NCBI GenBank assembly: GCA_012837935.1
Contig: DUQG01000016.1
Span: forward strand, 62,001-126,000
Direction of reading: 5' to 3'
DNA length: 64,000 nt
Source of the DNA: Bacteroidales bacterium
Lineage (GTDB): Bacteria; Bacteroidota; Bacteroidia; Bacteroidales; Paludibacteraceae
Positions 18,561-27,852 of the stretch are shown piece after piece. Within the stretch, counting starts at the first letter, position 1, and each line of letters starts with the position of its first letter. Below the pieces are notes generated by a model. That model was not told the DNA's origin, made no database searches, and saw only the letters and a list, made by a program, of their open reading frames with translations. The position numbers and the translations under genes were made by a program.

Positions 18561-18998
18561 TTATTTCTTCTCTTTTAGCAAGTCTCTAATTTCCCCAAGC
18601 AACGTTTTTTCGTTAGATGGTACTGCAGGTGCTTCAGGCACAACTGATTCTTCTGCTTTTTTCAGTTTGTTAATAGCTTTTACCATCCAAAAAATAACCA
18701 AAGCTAACAATAAGAAGTTAATCGCTACGGTAACAAAGTTACCCCAAGCAAAGATTGTTGTATCTGCAATCTTACGTGCTTCTTCCAACGGTGTTCCTGC
18801 AGGAACAGTTCCTTTTAACACTAAGTACAAGCTACTAAAATCAGGCTTACCGATAATAGCACCTACAAGTGGCATAATTAAGTCATCAATTACGCTGGTT
18901 ACTATTTTACCAAAAGCTCCACCAATGATAACACCGACAGCTAGATCAACTGCATTGCCCTTAACAGCAAATTCTTTAAATTCTTTTACGAATCCCAT
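18561..18998 (-). CDS. mscL: Large-conductance mechanosensitive channel
   Basis: 145 residues, an inner-membrane channel that opens under hypo-osmotic membrane tension. Visible are the amphipathic N-terminal helix ([13 protein letters not shown]), the pore-lining TM1 ([27 protein letters not shown]) and TM2 ([20 protein letters not shown]). The C-terminal helical bundle ([15 protein letters not shown]) is also present. The periplasmic loop carries a short insert rich in Gly/Pro. It is a single gene with its own promoter and terminator. Confidence 0.98.
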   Translation of the reverse strand: MGFVKEFKEFAVKGNAVDLAVGVIIGGAFGKIVTSVIDDLIMPLVGAIIGKPDFSSLYLVLKGTVPAGTPLEEARKIADTTIFAWGNFVTVAINFLLLALVIFWMVKAINKLKKAEESVVPEAPAVPSNEKTLLGEIRDLLKEKK

Positions 18999-19027
18999 AA
19001 TTAAATGTATTTTAAATTAATAATACA

Positions 19028-19059
19028 CAAAAATATAATTTTAGAAAATAACATTCAAA
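19028..19059 (-). promoter_or_regulatory. mscL promoter
   Basis: On the minus strand TTTG (19059-19056) and TATTTTTG (19035-19028) are 20 bp apart, about 30 bp before the start codon. Confidence 0.7.
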
Positions 19060-19138
19060 TTTTAATCTAAATAATTTCATTTCCCATTAAAAATAAAAGT
19101 TCCTGTTAACCGGGACTGTAGAAATTCTTTTTATACAA

Positions 19139-19171
19139 AAAACCTTGCAATGCGATTCATTGCAAGGTTTT
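19139..19171. terminator. secDF terminator
   Basis: AAAACCTTGCAATG / CATTGCAAGGTTTT, a perfect 14-bp stem with loop CGATT, just past the secDF stop. Confidence 0.85.
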
Positions 19172-19208
19172 AAGGCTTTATAAAAAATACGAATTACTAT
19201 CTATACCA

Positions 19209-22200
19209 TTATTTTCTAGCAGCTGCAAGTTCCAGTTTCTTTTGCTTGTGCGCTCTTTCTTTAATAATGAAGTCATAAGCAATCGGCACTGCTACAAAGA
19301 GTGTTGAGTAAACCCCAAAGATTGTACCGAGCAACATAGCAAAGATAAATCCGCGGATAGTATCACCACCGAAGAAGAAAATAGCAATCAACACCACCAT
19401 AACACTCGCCGATGTACTAAATGTACGGCTCAGCGTATCGTTAAGAGCTTCGTTGATAATATCTTTTTCATCTCGTTTCGGATACAGACGTTTATTCTCA
19501 CGGATACGGTCAAAAATAACAACCGTATCGTTCGTAGAGAAACCTACATAAGTCAGCAAGGCTGCAATAAACGACTGGTCAACCTCCATTGAGAACGGTA
19601 AAATACCCCACAACAAGGCAAACGTTCCAATAATCAACACTACGTCGTGTGCCAAAGAAGCAAGTGCTCCCAACGAGAAACCTAAGTCATTAAATCGGAT
19701 AAAGATATAAAGTGCTACAAGAGCTAACGATATTAACACAGCCCAAATAGACGAAACTTTAATGTCGTCAGCTACAGTTGGTCCCACTTTCTGTGAGTTA
19801 ATCAAGTTTACAGTTGTAAATTGAGTTAAATCCACATTATCTCCTAATACAGGTTTTAAGCCTTCGTAAAGTCTCTCCGTTGCTCTTAAGTCTGCATCTT
19901 CAGAAGTATCTTCAATCAGATATTTAGTGGAAATTCTCACCTTATCTTTGTTTGTACCAATGCTGATAACTTGTGCTGCCGCATCATCAAAGTTGCCCTC
20001 CAAGAGTTGTCTGACTTCCTCTGTATCCACCTCTTTATCGAATTGAACAATGTAGTTTCGTCCACCGCTAAAGTCAATACCATAGCTCATACCTCTTATT
20101 CCAAAACCGGCAACACATATTACAATCAAAGCTAATGAAATGATATAAGCTTTTTTGCGGATTCCTATAAAATCAATTTTCATGTTTTGGAACCATGCTT
20201 GAGTAACTTTTGTAGTAAATGGAAGTTGTTTTGCATTTTCACGGTTTGCATACATTTCAAGCATCATACGTGTCAGGAACACAGAAGTAACGAATGAAGT
20301 TACAATACCGATAATCAATGTAGTAGCAAAACCTTGAATAGGTCCTTGTCCAAAAATATAAAGTACAATACCCGTAATCATAGAAGTGGCGTTGGCGTCA
20401 ATAATTGCCGAAATAGCATGATTGAAACCATCATGAACCGCTTTCTTCATATTTTTACCGGCATCAATCTCTTCACGCACACGCTCATAGATAAGTACGT
20501 TACCATCCACCGCCATACCAAGCGTGAGCACAATACCCGCAATACCAGGTAAAGTAAGCACCGCACCGAAGGAGGCGAGAATACCCATTAGGAAGAATAC
20601 GTTCACAAACAGTGCCAAGTCGGCAATAAGCCCCGGTATTAATCCATAATAGAATATCATGTAAAGCATTACCAACAAGAACGCCACCAAGAATGACCAC
20701 ATACCACTGCTAATAGCCTCTTCACCAAGAGATGGTCCTACCACGTCTTCTTGAACAATACGTGCAGGCGCAGGCATCTTACCTGATTTCAGTACGTTTG
20801 CCAAGTCTTTTGCCATTTCCGGTGTAAAACGACCGGAAATTGAAGATTGACCTCCGGTAATTTCACTATTAACGGTAGGGAAAGAATAAATATAACCATC
20901 TAGCGCAATAGCAATACATTTTCCGATATTTTCTTTTGTCATTCTTGCCCAAACTTTTGAACCTTCCGCATTCATCGTCATGCTTACTTCAGCATAAGAT
21001 GAATGTTGACCAAATTGGTCTCTGGCATCTGTAATTACGCTACCTGTAAGCGGCGCACGACCATCACGACTGGTAACTTTGATAGCAATCAACTGATAAT
21101 ATCTATCGTTTTCATCTACGGCGTTTACACTCCAGCGTAGTGCCAAGTCACGTGGCAATACTTCTTTTACTTGTTTTAGTCCAAAATAGTGATTAATAAG
21201 TGCAGTATCTTTGCTTTCTGCCATACCAATCACGGGGCCGACACCCACTTGTCCTCCATGTGCATTTACGGCTAGTACTGCAAACAAAGGATTAGCCTTT
21301 CTGTCTTGCTCTACTTGACGTAAAGAGTCTGCTGCCGTTTGAGTTTTAGATGCTAAGGTAGCTTTCAAGCTATCCATTGCTGAGGTTACTGTTGTAGTAT
21401 CTACCGCCGCAGGCTCAACCTCTAGTGCAGTCTGTGCTATTAGAGTACTATCAGTCGATAAAACACCTGATTCATTCAGTTTTGCAATAACAGAATTTGC
21501 TTCTACAATACTATTGATAATCTCACTCAACTCGTAAGTTGGCCAGAACTCCAAATTAGCAGAACCTTGAAGCAATTTACGAACACGCTCCGGTTCTTTT
21601 ACACCCGGAAGTTCAACCAGAATACGTCCTGAGTTCTCTAGTTTTTGAATGTTTGGTTGAATTACCCCAAAGCGGTCAATACGAGTACGTAGCACGTTGA
21701 AAGAGTTGCTGATGGCAGCATCAATTTCTGCTTTCAAAACAGCGTACACTTCGTCATTAGTGCTACTTAAAGAAATTTGGTCTTTCAAATCAAATGTACT
21801 AAAGATAGTAGCTAGTTTTACTTGAGGGTCAATCTCTTTATAAGCTTCAACGAACAAATCTAGAAACTGCTTACCGGTAGTTGATTTCTGACGCTCGGTA
21901 GCCATTTGAATAGCTTGATTGAAGTTTGGCGAAGTGTTATAGTTGGACAACGCACGGATAATATCCGGAACAGAGATTTCCAAAGTTACGTTCATACCAC
22001 CTTTCAAGTCAAGACCTAAATTCACACCTTTTTGACGTGCTTCTTTTAGAGTATAACCTAAATAAACTTTCTGTTTCCCAACCGAATCTAAATAGCTATA
22101 GTAAGCCTTGTTACCTATACTATCCAATTGAGAGCTTTTTTCTTTTGCTGATAGATTTGCAAATGCAGCGCTTTTTTCAAATTCACTTTTTGCTAAAGCT

Positions 22201-22316
22201 GCTACTGCTTCCGCCTTGTTCTCGTAGTGCATTGTCACCAAGTTAAATGACAAATAAAACATACAAATTAGCGCAAGTGCAATTCCAAGAATTCTTATAA
22301 GTCCTTTGTTTTGCAT
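19209..22316 (-). CDS. secDF: Protein translocase SecDF fusion
   Basis: 1035 residues, the fused SecD-SecF typical of Bacteroidota. The protein uses the proton gradient to complete Sec export at the inner membrane. TM1 is at residues ~8-28; the SecD P1 signature VNLGLDLKGGMNVTLEI is near residue 97. The SecD membrane bundle (SSGMWSFLVAFLLVMLYMIFYY onward) is around 540-700. The SecF part starts near residue 715 with KIDFIGIRKKAYIISL and MSYGIDFSGGRNYIVQF. A minus-strand TATATTTG lies about 60 bp upstream. Confidence 0.97.
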   Translation of the reverse strand: MQNKGLIRILGIALALICMFYLSFNLVTMHYENKAEAVAALAKSEFEKSAAFANLSAKEKSSQLDSIGNKAYYSYLDSVGKQKVYLGYTLKEARQKGVNLGLDLKGGMNVTLEISVPDIIRALSNYNTSPNFNQAIQMATERQKSTTGKQFLDLFVEAYKEIDPQVKLATIFSTFDLKDQISLSSTNDEVYAVLKAEIDAAISNSFNVLRTRIDRFGVIQPNIQKLENSGRILVELPGVKEPERVRKLLQGSANLEFWPTYELSEIINSIVEANSVIAKLNESGVLSTDSTLIAQTALEVEPAAVDTTTVTSAMDSLKATLASKTQTAADSLRQVEQDRKANPLFAVLAVNAHGGQVGVGPVIGMAESKDTALINHYFGLKQVKEVLPRDLALRWSVNAVDENDRYYQLIAIKVTSRDGRAPLTGSVITDARDQFGQHSSYAEVSMTMNAEGSKVWARMTKENIGKCIAIALDGYIYSFPTVNSEITGGQSSISGRFTPEMAKDLANVLKSGKMPAPARIVQEDVVGPSLGEEAISSGMWSFLVAFLLVMLYMIFYYGLIPGLIADLALFVNVFFLMGILASFGAVLTLPGIAGIVLTLGMAVDGNVLIYERVREEIDAGKNMKKAVHDGFNHAISAIIDANATSMITGIVLYIFGQGPIQGFATTLIIGIVTSFVTSVFLTRMMLEMYANRENAKQLPFTTKVTQAWFQNMKIDFIGIRKKAYIISLALIVICVAGFGIRGMSYGIDFSGGRNYIVQFDKEVDTEEVRQLLEGNFDDAAAQVISIGTNKDKVRISTKYLIEDTSEDADLRATERLYEGLKPVLGDNVDLTQFTTVNLINSQKVGPTVADDIKVSSIWAVLISLALVALYIFIRFNDLGFSLGALASLAHDVVLIIGTFALLWGILPFSMEVDQSFIAALLTYVGFSTNDTVVIFDRIRENKRLYPKRDEKDIINEALNDTLSRTFSTSASVMVVLIAIFFFGGDTIRGFIFAMLLGTIFGVYSTLFVAVPIAYDFIIKERAHKQKKLELAAARK

Positions 22317-22372
22317 GGAAAAATTGTTATAATTATAAATGATTAAATAAATACAGTATTTTAAAACAGGTG

Positions 22373-22380
22373 CAAATATA
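22373..22380 (-). promoter_or_regulatory. Probable secDF -7 box
   Basis: TATATTTG on the minus strand, 57 bp before the secDF start. No convincing -33 element was found. Confidence 0.5.
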
Positions 22381-22525
22381 CGACTTTTTTTTTATTTAGG
22401 CATAAAAAAATGATAATCAGCGCACCAAAACTTTAATATTATTGTAAAAATGATGTTTTTCTCACTTTTTCGCAAGTGATTAATGTCGTTTTTTCAACTT
22501 GTCGAAAAAAATAAGCCGTCACAAT

Positions 22526-22556
22526 TTTGGCAAATCGAAAAAAAGTTGTATCTTTG
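22526..22556 (+). promoter_or_regulatory. Initiator tRNA promoter
   Basis: TTTG at 22526-22529 and TATCTTTG at 22549-22556, spaced 19 bp; the tRNA begins 15 bp later. Confidence 0.8.
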
Positions 22557-22571
22557 CAGTCGCAAACACAT

Positions 22572-22682
<111 letters not shown>

Positions 22683-22693
22683 TCTCTCTTAGT

Positions 22694-22721
22694 AGCTGGT
22701 TGGTGCATATCCGTTAGCTAA
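22694..22721 (+). repeat. Degenerate tRNA-derived fragment F1
   Basis: AGCTGGTTGGTGCATATCCG followed by TTAGCTAAC resembles the D-anticodon region of the decayed copies at 23068 and 23174. Confidence 0.5.
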
Positions 22722-22796
22722 CTTTAGGCTAATCAGACCTTTAAAACTATATAAGACAAATTTATTTTCACTTCTTCTTTATGAATCTCTCAACAC

Positions 22797-23051
22797 ATGT
22801 TTACAGTTTATGTCCTTTACAGCAAGAGTTTCGACAAAATTTACATCGGCTACACTTCCAATATGGAGGCAAGGTTAATTGCACACAATCATCCTAAAAA
22901 TAAAGGATGGACTAAAAGATATATGCCGTGGGAGCTTATCTATAAAGAAACCTTTGAAACTAAAGCGGAAGCTATGAAACGAGAAAAGGAAATGAAATCT
23001 TTTCGTTTCAGACAATTTATTAGAAACGAAATCCTTCCTAACCTAACTTGA
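22797..23051 (+). CDS. GIY-YIG nuclease family protein
   Basis: 84 residues, the length of a minimal GIY-YIG domain (UPF0213/YhbQ-like). Motifs: VYVLYS at residues 4-9, YIGYTSNMEARLIAHN with the catalytic-type Arg, and a C-terminal basic helix KREKEMKSFRFRQFIRNE. The family is related to UvrC-type and homing endonucleases, but roles of the stand-alone bacterial members are mostly unknown. It lies between an intact initiator tRNA and a duplicated tRNA 3' end, so it may have come in with the duplication. Confidence 0.9.
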   Translation: MFTVYVLYSKSFDKIYIGYTSNMEARLIAHNHPKNKGWTKRYMPWELIYKETFETKAEAMKREKEMKSFRFRQFIRNEILPNLT

Positions 23052-23067
23052 CCGTTCTTTCCAATTT

Positions 23068-23126
23068 AGCTCATTGGGCTCATATCCGCTAACTAGCGGA
23101 CGTTGGTTCGAATCCGGCCTCCGCAA
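23068..23126 (+). pseudogene. tRNA-fMet remnant F2
   Basis: AGCTCATTGGGCTCATA still shows the anticodon region, but the 3' side of the anticodon arm is replaced by the hairpin CCGCTA-AC-TAGCGG. From 23101 it is identical to the intact tRNA 3' end. The 5' acceptor and D-stem start are missing, so it cannot form a tRNA. Confidence 0.75.
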
Positions 23127-23165
23127 CTATCGGAGAGGAACTTTTTCAGTTCCTCTTTTTTGTTT
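23101..23165 (+). repeat. 65-bp direct repeat, copy 2
   Basis: Exact copy of 22618-22682, including the terminator hairpin (23134-23161), 483 bp downstream of the first. Confidence 0.9.
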
Positions 23166-23173
23166 CTATTAGT

Positions 23174-23222
23174 AGCTTGTATGGCTCACATCTGTTAGCT
23201 AACGGACGTTCAGTTCGAATCC
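23174..23222 (+). pseudogene. tRNA-fMet remnant F3
   Basis: AGCTTGTATGGCTCACATC, then TGTTAGCTAACGGACGTT and AGTTCGAATCC. It follows the same plan as F2 but is more diverged and lacks the 3' acceptor. Confidence 0.6.
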
Positions 23223-23246
23223 AAAAAACTAAGGGTTAACTTATTA

Positions 23247-23278
23247 AAAAGGACTCAAAACTAGTTTTGAGTCCTTTT
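23247..23278. terminator. fhs terminator
   Basis: AAAAGGACTCAAAAC / GTTTTGAGTCCTTTT, a perfect 15-bp stem with a 2-nt loop, about 20 bp past the fhs stop. Confidence 0.85.
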
Positions 23279-23299
23279 CATTTTAAACGGTTTTGTCAG

Positions 23300-24967
23300 C
23301 TAGCTCAACCCAACTATCTCACCATCAACCAAGTCAATATGTTTCGCTTGCGGCTCTTTAGGCAACCCCGGCATACGCATCATGTTTCCTGCTATTGCCA
23401 CAATAAATTCTGAACCGTTGTTAAGCACCAAATCACTTACGTTTAAGGTAAAGTCTTTTGGAACACCATGCAACTTAGGATCATCCGAAAACGAATACTG
23501 CGTCTTAGCAATACATACCGGATAGTGACTAGCACCTAATTCCTCGATTTTTGAAATCATTTTTTTAGCCTTGTCTGATAGTTCTACTTTTTGAGCTCCA
23601 TAGAGATTTATCGCGATCTTCTCGATTTTCTGCTGTATCGTATCTTCGTCTTTATAGGTAAGCTTCAATTCTTTGCTAGTTTTGTTTTCGGTCATCTCAA
23701 CTACCTTTTGAGCCAATTCTACAGCACCTTTACCACCTTCTGCAAAAGCATTATTTACAGCAAACTCTACCCCCATCTCCTTGCAGTGCATACGAAGCAT
23801 TTCAATTTCCTCGTCTGTATCAAATCCGTATTTATTAAATGCTACCAACACATTTTGACCGAAAGATTTTAGATTTTCAATATGTTTATCCATATTCTCA
23901 AATCCTTTTTTCAGACCCTCTGCATTTGGCGCCTTAATATCTTTCACATCTACTCCACCGTGTAATTTCAAGGCCTGAGTTGTAACCACCAAAACAGATA
24001 AAGCAGGCTGAAGTCCGGACTTTCTACATTTAATATTAATGAATTTTTCCGCACCAAGGTCAGCACCGAATCCCGCCTCTGTAACAGTAAATTCAGAGTA
24101 ATTCATTGCGGTTTTTGTTGCTATCACTGAGTTACAGCCATGAGCAATATTTGCAAAAGGACCACCATGAATAAACGCAGGTGTGCCTTCAGTGGTTTGA
24201 ACCAAATTAGGACGCAAAGCATCTTTAAGCAATACAACAATAGAACCTGCTACACCCAAATCTTTTACTGTAAAAGGTTTTCCGGAATGGGTAAATCCAA
24301 GAATTATTTTTTCAATTCTGCGTCTTAAGTCCGCTTCATCTACAGCCAGACAGAGAATGGCCATAATTTCCGATGCAGGTGTAATATCAAATCCGGCTTC
24401 AGTAGGCACACCGTCCGTATAGGCTCCAAGACCGGAAACAATATTTCTTAAACTTCTGTCGTTTACATCCAACACCCTACGCCAAAGCACTTGTTTGATT
24501 CCATCAGCTTCGTGCTGATTTTGATACCTATAATTATCAAAAAGTGCTGCAATCATATTATTTGCCGAAGTGATAGCATGAAAATCACCTGTAAAATGAA
24601 GATTAATTTTTTCCATCGGTAACACCTGAGCATAACCGCCACCGGCAGCACCACCCTTTATTCCAAAACATGGACCCAGCGAAGGTTCACGCAAAGCAAC
24701 CACCGCCTTACGACCTATTTTATTCAGTCCGAGCGCCAATCCAATCGAAACCGTTGTCTTTCCAATTCCGGCTTTTGTTGGTGTTATGGCAGTTACTAAA
24801 ACCAATTTGTTGTCTTTTTGTATTGATTCTCTCGACTTTGGCGTAACCACCTTAGCCATATGCCTACCATAAGATTCGAGGTTTTCCTCCTTAATACCAA
24901 TTTCTGCTGCCACATCGGCAATGTCTCTCAATTTAATTTCTTGTGCAATTTCAATATCAGATTTCAT
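23300..24967 (-). CDS. fhs: Formate--tetrahydrofolate ligase
   Basis: 555 residues. Makes 10-formyl-THF from formate, ATP and THF in the cytosol. The ATP-binding loop [20 protein letters not shown] lies near residue 63. The family blocks [26 protein letters not shown] and [16 protein letters not shown] follow directly. The length and C-terminus (GEIVGL) are those of full-length enzymes. It lies 42 bp downstream of the Gfo/Idh gene on the same strand, so the two may be co-transcribed. Links with gcvP (27.8 kb) through one-carbon folate metabolism. Confidence 0.98.
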   Translation of the reverse strand: MKSDIEIAQEIKLRDIADVAAEIGIKEENLESYGRHMAKVVTPKSRESIQKDNKLVLVTAITPTKAGIGKTTVSIGLALGLNKIGRKAVVALREPSLGPCFGIKGGAAGGGYAQVLPMEKINLHFTGDFHAITSANNMIAALFDNYRYQNQHEADGIKQVLWRRVLDVNDRSLRNIVSGLGAYTDGVPTEAGFDITPASEIMAILCLAVDEADLRRRIEKIILGFTHSGKPFTVKDLGVAGSIVVLLKDALRPNLVQTTEGTPAFIHGGPFANIAHGCNSVIATKTAMNYSEFTVTEAGFGADLGAEKFINIKCRKSGLQPALSVLVVTTQALKLHGGVDVKDIKAPNAEGLKKGFENMDKHIENLKSFGQNVLVAFNKYGFDTDEEIEMLRMHCKEMGVEFAVNNAFAEGGKGAVELAQKVVEMTENKTSKELKLTYKDEDTIQQKIEKIAINLYGAQKVELSDKAKKMISKIEELGASHYPVCIAKTQYSFSDDPKLHGVPKDFTLNVSDLVLNNGSEFIVAIAGNMMRMPGLPKEPQAKHIDLVDGEIVGLS

Positions 24968-25009
24968 TGTTATTTTATTTTTTAATTAGATAAATTAAAC
25001 TAAAACTTA

Positions 25010-26023
25010 TTATTTTATAGATTCTCTATTTTTGTATTCAGAGGTAATATTATTAAGAACAGTTGTTGTTCTAATCGCTGAAGTTCCTCTACTTGGACAA
25101 ACAGAACTTCCCCCTATCAGTTCATCAATAATACTCTCAATCAATGGTTGCTGAATATGCTGAGGATGCTCAATTTCTATCACCTCGGTTCCTTTTTCTG
25201 TTTTCATATCAATAACCATCGGACTACCAAAGGTATTAAAAACAATATGTCCTTTACTTCCAAGAATGGTTATCATCTCCTTTTCCGAAGAAGCATGAGC
25301 CGTAAAACACCAAACGCCTGCCCCCACTATCCCACTTTCAAATTCAAATGAAGCAGTTACAATATCTTCTGCCGGATACAACCCTGCTTGATTGACAGCA
25401 ACTCCTTTTGACTTTGTGATTTTCCCAAACAAATAATCCAAAAAATCCAGCTGATGCGATGCCAAATCGTGAAAATGTCCACCACCCGAAATCTCTGGAA
25501 AGACACGCCAGTTATTTTCCGGATTTAAATCATAAGAACGAGGCACACGATACATTTCAATATTCACAAAGCGCACATCACCAATTATACCACTTTCAAT
25601 CAGCTCTTTTAATCTCAAAAATCCCGGTAACTTTCTTCTATAATACGCCACAAACAGCGGTACATTTGCCTTTTCGCAAGCCTCTATCATCCGCTCACAC
25701 TCTTCCACAGTATTCGCCATAGGCTTTTCCACATAGACAGCTTTGCCTGTTGTCGCAGCTCTAAGCGTATATTCACAATGCGTATTAGGCGGTGTAGCTA
25801 CATAAACAATATCAATCTCGGGGTCAAAGAATATATCATCAGCGTTATTAGTAACAAAAGGAATACTGTGTCTCTGCGCATAATCTTCAGCTTTGTCAAG
25901 ATTACGACGCATAATAGTCTTAACCTCAGAACATGCTGTTTTATACATCCCAGGTACGCTTTTCACTTCACAAACATTTCCGGCACCAATTACACCCCAA
26001 ACAATTTTATCTTTTTTTCCCAT
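25010..26023 (-). CDS. Gfo/Idh/MocA family oxidoreductase
   Basis: 337 residues. The N-terminal Rossmann fold has VIGAGNVCEVKSVPG in place of the usual GxGxxG, and the conserved VEKPMANTVEECERM block carries the catalytic-type Lys at about residue 98. Middle motifs include YYRRKLPGFLRLKELIESGIIGDVR and SGGGHFHDLASHQLDFLDYLFG. Family members oxidise sugars or cyclitols with NAD(P). The substrate is not predictable. It is probably transcribed together with fhs downstream. Confidence 0.92.
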   Translation of the reverse strand: MGKKDKIVWGVIGAGNVCEVKSVPGMYKTACSEVKTIMRRNLDKAEDYAQRHSIPFVTNNADDIFFDPEIDIVYVATPPNTHCEYTLRAATTGKAVYVEKPMANTVEECERMIEACEKANVPLFVAYYRRKLPGFLRLKELIESGIIGDVRFVNIEMYRVPRSYDLNPENNWRVFPEISGGGHFHDLASHQLDFLDYLFGKITKSKGVAVNQAGLYPAEDIVTASFEFESGIVGAGVWCFTAHASSEKEMITILGSKGHIVFNTFGSPMVIDMKTEKGTEVIEIEHPQHIQQPLIESIIDELIGGSSVCPSRGTSAIRTTTVLNNITSEYKNRESIK

Positions 26024-26137
26024 AGAGTTCAGCTTCTGAATCGTCTAATTTTATCAAAAAAACTTCGGATTGCAAGTTAGCTAAATTCTTTCTCGTTATA
26101 AAATATTTCACAAACTATTTCTAAGTATAGAACAAAA

Positions 26138-26162
26138 AAAGGCTGTCGCAATGACAGCCTTT
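26138..26162. terminator. ompA-like gene terminator
   Basis: AAAGGCTGTC / GACAGCCTTT, a 10-bp stem with loop GCAAT and flanking A- and T-runs. Confidence 0.8.
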
Positions 26163-26186
26163 CTATTTTTTATTAATAAAATTAAA

Positions 26187-27371
26187 TTATTTAATAACTT
26201 CAAACTCTACGCGACGGTTAACTTTACGACCTTCAGCAGTATTGTTAGTAGCGATTGGTTGGCTTTCACCATAACCTTCAGTTGAAACTGCAGACTCAGC
26301 AACACCTTGAGATACTAAGTAATCTTTTACTGATTGTGCACGTCTTTCAGACAATGTTTGATTGTAAGCTTCTGGACCTGTGCTATCTGTGTGACCTTTA
26401 ATTTTCAAAGTTCCCCAAGTTGGGTTGTCTTTAAGAATGGTAGCAACTTGATTCAAAGTAGGATAAGAATCTTCTGTCAACTCAGAAGAGTCAAATTTGA
26501 ACTCAATGTTATCGAAAGATACAGTAACTACACCGGTAGGTCTGTTTTTAAGATCTCTTACGTCTTGCTCTAGTTTGCTCAAACGATTTTGAATATCTTG
26601 ATTTTGTCTATCAAGATTATCCAAACGATTGATAATTTGAGAGTCATCATAAGCGTTTGCTACTTGTTGAACAACTGGTTCAATAGCTGGATAGTACTCA
26701 CCCATTGTCATATTGCGCACATGATCTGCACCAAGTTTAAAACGCAATGAAAGCATAGCAGTAAGAGCATCGTCCTGACGATCTTTGGAAAATTGACCTC
26801 CTAAAAGTTCCATTGTATAGTAACGATATCCAATCTCAGCACCCAATGCAACAGTTTTACCTAGACTTACTTCCGGATGTATAGCAGCTGTGAAAACAGG
26901 CATAACACCTTTTTCTGCAGGTTTACCATTAAATTTGTTGGTTACAACAGGATTGTCATTACTCCAAATTGCAGCACCACCACCAAATTTAGTGTAAAAA
27001 TTCCAATTAGCAAATTGGCGATGCGGGAAAAGTAGATTAGAAAGATTGATAGATGCAAACAATGTTGGATCAATAGTTTTCCCTTTATAACCACCTTCAA
27101 TGGGATAGTTTAAATAATTAACGTCTAATCCCATACCAAATAAAGGACTGGCTGTACGTTCAACTGTTAAACCGGCACCCCAACTAAGTAGGTCAATAGG
27201 ATTAGTAGTAACTACTTGCGGAGCAATACGATAATAAGTAGCACCGCCTTTTAGACCAATAGACCATTTAGATGCTTCAGGTGAATCACCAACAGCTGCA
27301 CTTTGAGCTGATGTGAAAGTGATAGCACTAGCTACCATCAATACACTTAAAAATAGTTTTTTCATTTTCAT
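26187..27371 (-). CDS. OmpA-family outer-membrane protein
   Basis: 394 residues: signal peptide (~1-22, TFTSAQ); an N-terminal 8-strand-like barrel (~35-215, many aromatic-alternating strands); a short coiled linker (NRLDNLDRQNQDIQNRLSKLEQDVRDL, ~240-270); and a C-terminal OmpA/MotB peptidoglycan-binding domain. In that domain the TDSTGPEAYNQTLSERRAQ segment holds the diaminopimelate-binding Asp and Arg. Anchors the outer membrane to the cell wall. Single gene with a terminator; a minus-strand TATTTTTG at 27447-27440 could be its -7 box. Confidence 0.95.
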   Translation of the reverse strand: MKMKKLFLSVLMVASAITFTSAQSAAVGDSPEASKWSIGLKGGATYYRIAPQVVTTNPIDLLSWGAGLTVERTASPLFGMGLDVNYLNYPIEGGYKGKTIDPTLFASINLSNLLFPHRQFANWNFYTKFGGGAAIWSNDNPVVTNKFNGKPAEKGVMPVFTAAIHPEVSLGKTVALGAEIGYRYYTMELLGGQFSKDRQDDALTAMLSLRFKLGADHVRNMTMGEYYPAIEPVVQQVANAYDDSQIINRLDNLDRQNQDIQNRLSKLEQDVRDLKNRPTGVVTVSFDNIEFKFDSSELTEDSYPTLNQVATILKDNPTWGTLKIKGHTDSTGPEAYNQTLSERRAQSVKDYLVSQGVAESAVSTEGYGESQPIATNNTAEGRKVNRRVEFEVIK

Positions 27372-27852
27372 TTTTTTTAAATTTTATATTAGCAGTTAAA
27401 TAATTCAAGTCAATTGCATTGACATTTAGATATTTTTTACAAAAATAACACTTTATTTTTAAAAAGAAAGAGTTTTGTGAAAATATTTGACTTTATACCG
27501 TTTTTTGACCGTTCCAATCAAAAATTAGGTCTTGTCAATCATGAAAGATATCATTAATCTTTACCATCAATTTTAGTGCCAAAGTTAAAGAATCAAAAGA
27601 AAATTATTACAACAACAGCAAATTGTCTTCTTTTTACTTTTTTCATCTTTATTTTCGAGCAAACTATCTTCTACATTACTCTTCATTCATATAAACAAAT
27701 CTAAACCTTGTACTAATTTTAAACACATAAAACACGAAAAATGTTTACAAAACATAAAAAACATTCAATATAATATTAATTGTATAGAGTATATTTCAGA
27801 ATAACTAGAAAAATAGGTATCTTTGAAGACAAATAATTTTAAGATTAACATC
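27372..27852. other. Divergent promoter region ompA-like / gcvP
   Basis: Very AT-rich, with no gene seen. It holds a minus-strand TATTTTTG (27447-27440) for the OmpA-like gene and the gcvP -7 box at 27818-27825. No riboswitch fold was recognised. Confidence 0.6.
27818..27825 (+). promoter_or_regulatory. gcvP -7 box
   Basis: TATCTTTG. Transcription would start near 27832, so a start codon inside this box (TTG at 27823) is impossible and ATG 27853 is the start. Confidence 0.7.

Noticed and set aside
27823-27852. TTG start giving gcvP ten extra residues
   Set aside because: The TTG is part of the TATCTTTG -7 box, so it is upstream of the expected transcription start; ATG at 27853 fits the family start.
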